Source: Ruminococcus flavefaciens (GTDB taxonomy: Bacteria; Bacillota; Clostridia; Oscillospirales; Ruminococcaceae). From it: DNA of 8,039 bases. Position numbers and translations under genes: made by a program. The DNA lies in contig DEBW01000026.1 in NCBI GenBank assembly GCA_002348905.1, forward strand, positions 51,963 to 60,001, read 5' to 3'. Positions within the stretch are counted from its first letter, which is position 1. Every line of letters starts with the position of its first letter. Positions 7,405 to 8,039 of this stretch are shown here, piece after piece. The notes beneath the pieces were generated by a model. The model was not told the DNA's origin, ran no database searches, and was given only the letters and a program-made list of their open reading frames with translations.

Positions 7405-7445
7405 GTTACCACGATTCAATTTAAATTTCGTTCACACGTTACACA

Positions 7446-7462
7446 GGCGGATGATATCCGCC
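7446..7462. repeat. Small intergenic inverted repeat
   Basis: GGCGGAT (7446-7452) pairs perfectly with ATCCGCC (7456-7462) around a 3-nt loop. Read on the minus strand it lies in the context GTAGGGGCGGATATCATCCGCC, a look I associate with short dispersed intergenic repeats in Clostridia; I cannot confirm that here. There is no T run on either side, so it is not an intrinsic terminator. It lies between the aminotransferase stop and the sugar transferase start. Confidence 0.6.
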
Positions 7463-7471
7463 CCTACAAAA

Positions 7472-7499
7472 TTCTGATTTCTGAGCTCTGAGTTCTGAT
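7472..7499. repeat. Four tandem heptamers (YTCTGAK)
   Basis: The plus strand reads TTCTGAT, TTCTGAG, CTCTGAG, TTCTGAT in direct succession, 28 bp in all. They begin 9 nt beyond the inverted repeat at 7446-7462 and end 5 nt before the aminotransferase stop codon (7505-7507). They are non-coding. Hairpin and heptamers together may be one repetitive element. Confidence 0.7.
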
Positions 7500-7504
7500 A
7501 TCTA

Positions 7505-8039
7505 TTATCTGAAACAGCTTCGTATTATCTCAATTATGATATCCTGTTCCTCTGCGGTCATTTTTATATCGCTCGGCAGACAAAGTCCACGCCTGAAAAT
7601 GTCGCTTCCTGCATCGGCAGCACCTTTCCCTGCGATATATGCGTTGCTTGAAGCTCTGCCGTTTCCGTCTGCGGTGATGAACGGATTCATGCGGTAGACC
7701 GGCTGACAGTGCATAGGCTTCCATATCGGTCTGCCCTCTGCGTTGTACTTCGCAAGAGTTTCAAGTATCTCAGACGGACAGCTCTTTCCGCTTTCGGAAA
7801 TATAAAGAGTTTCCTTTTCATCTCTTACCTGTCTGCACATTGCTACTTCGTCTATCAGCATACAGCTCAGCCAGAAATTCGGTTCGCTGACTGCTTCGTC
7901 ATAAGGATTCATAGTGACCGGAAGTCCTTTGAATCCCTCTTTGTACCTCATATATATAGCCTTTTTCTGTGCGATATGCTCATCAAGGTAAGACATCTGA
8001 CCACGTACTATACCTGCTATGATATTGCTGATACGGTAG
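7505..8039 (-). CDS. DegT/DnrJ/EryC1-family sugar aminotransferase, 5' truncated
   Basis: The frame stays open to the right edge, so the ATG at 7996 is internal. The 14 residues upstream of it end in 'YRISNIIAGIVRGQ', the conserved block that follows the PLP region in this family. The visible 178 residues are the C-terminal half. They contain 'EGRPIWKPMHCQPVY', which shapes the sugar-nucleotide site, and 'DIFRRGLCLPSD' followed by a final helix. The PLP-binding Lys lies just outside the window. The family transfers an amino group from glutamate to a keto sugar nucleotide. The 'WKPMH' form is typical of PglE/LegC-like enzymes acting on UDP-4-keto-6-deoxy-GlcNAc, which fits the PglC-like enzyme downstream, but the exact sugar is inference. 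A segment of ~20 extra residues between 'QPVY' and 'DIFRRG' appears to be a feature of a clostridial subgroup rather than damage. Confidence 0.88.
   Translation of the reverse strand, partial: YRISNIIAGIVRGQMSYLDEHIAQKKAIYMRYKEGFKGLPVTMNPYDEAVSEPNFWLSCMLIDEVAMCRQVRDEKETLYISESGKSCPSEILETLAKYNAEGRPIWKPMHCQPVYRMNPFITADGNGRASSNAYIAGKGAADAGSDIFRRGLCLPSDIKMTAEEQDIIIEIIRSCFR

Noticed and set aside
7446..7462. Inverted repeat as an intrinsic terminator after the aminotransferase
   Set aside because: No T run follows on either strand and the stem is only 7 bp. The downstream genes appear to depend on read-through.
7413..7504. Internal promoter before the sugar transferase
   Set aside because: I could not find a -35 and -10 pair with proper spacing on the minus strand; AT-rich pieces such as AATTTAAATT alone are not enough.
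7600..7700. Extra ~20 residues in the aminotransferase as an insertion or frameshift scar
   Set aside because: The frame is intact, the flanking motifs are perfect, and the segment resembles a known form of clostridial DegT-family enzymes.

Overview
The window reads as a gut-type Firmicute, most like Ruminococcus or another Oscillospiraceae/Lachnospiraceae member. The grounds are moderate GC, strong AGGAGG-type ribosome binding sites, a BspA-type leucine-rich-repeat protein and the gene order of a clostridial surface-glycan locus. The genus is inferred from protein style only; no rRNA, tRNA or other marker gene is present.

Layout. (1) Positions 1-872, plus strand: the 3' part of a gene for a protein resembling tail-fibre or C-type-lectin-like proteins of gut phages and prophages. 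It ends in an unusually tyrosine-rich segment. (2) Positions 880-910: a perfect 11-bp hairpin between two convergent genes, probably a two-way terminator and the boundary between two unrelated regions. (3) Positions 914-8039, minus strand: seven genes that look like one operon, read from right to left. In transcription order they are a DegT/DnrJ/EryC1-family sugar aminotransferase (5' end outside the window), a PglC-like sugar-phosphate transferase, an ATP-grasp ligase, a GT4 glycosyltransferase, two GT2 glycosyltransferases, and a BspA-type LRR protein. Downstream of the aminotransferase, start-to-stop gaps are only 1 to 20 nt. The exception is the 113-nt spacer between aminotransferase and sugar transferase, which holds a small hairpin and a four-copy heptamer repeat.

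How the genes may work together. The aminotransferase would make an amino sugar nucleotide. The membrane PglC-like enzyme would load the sugar phosphate onto undecaprenyl phosphate. The GT4 and GT2 enzymes would extend the lipid-linked glycan. The ATP-grasp enzyme may join an amino acid or other carboxylate to a sugar. Polymerase, flippase, dehydratase and acetyltransferase genes are not visible and would lie upstream, beyond the right edge. The LRR protein has no visible secretion signal yet is coupled to the last glycosyltransferase, which is the oddest part of the operon.

No RNA gene, insertion sequence, CRISPR array or convincing promoter was found. There is no stretch over 300 bases without a gene.
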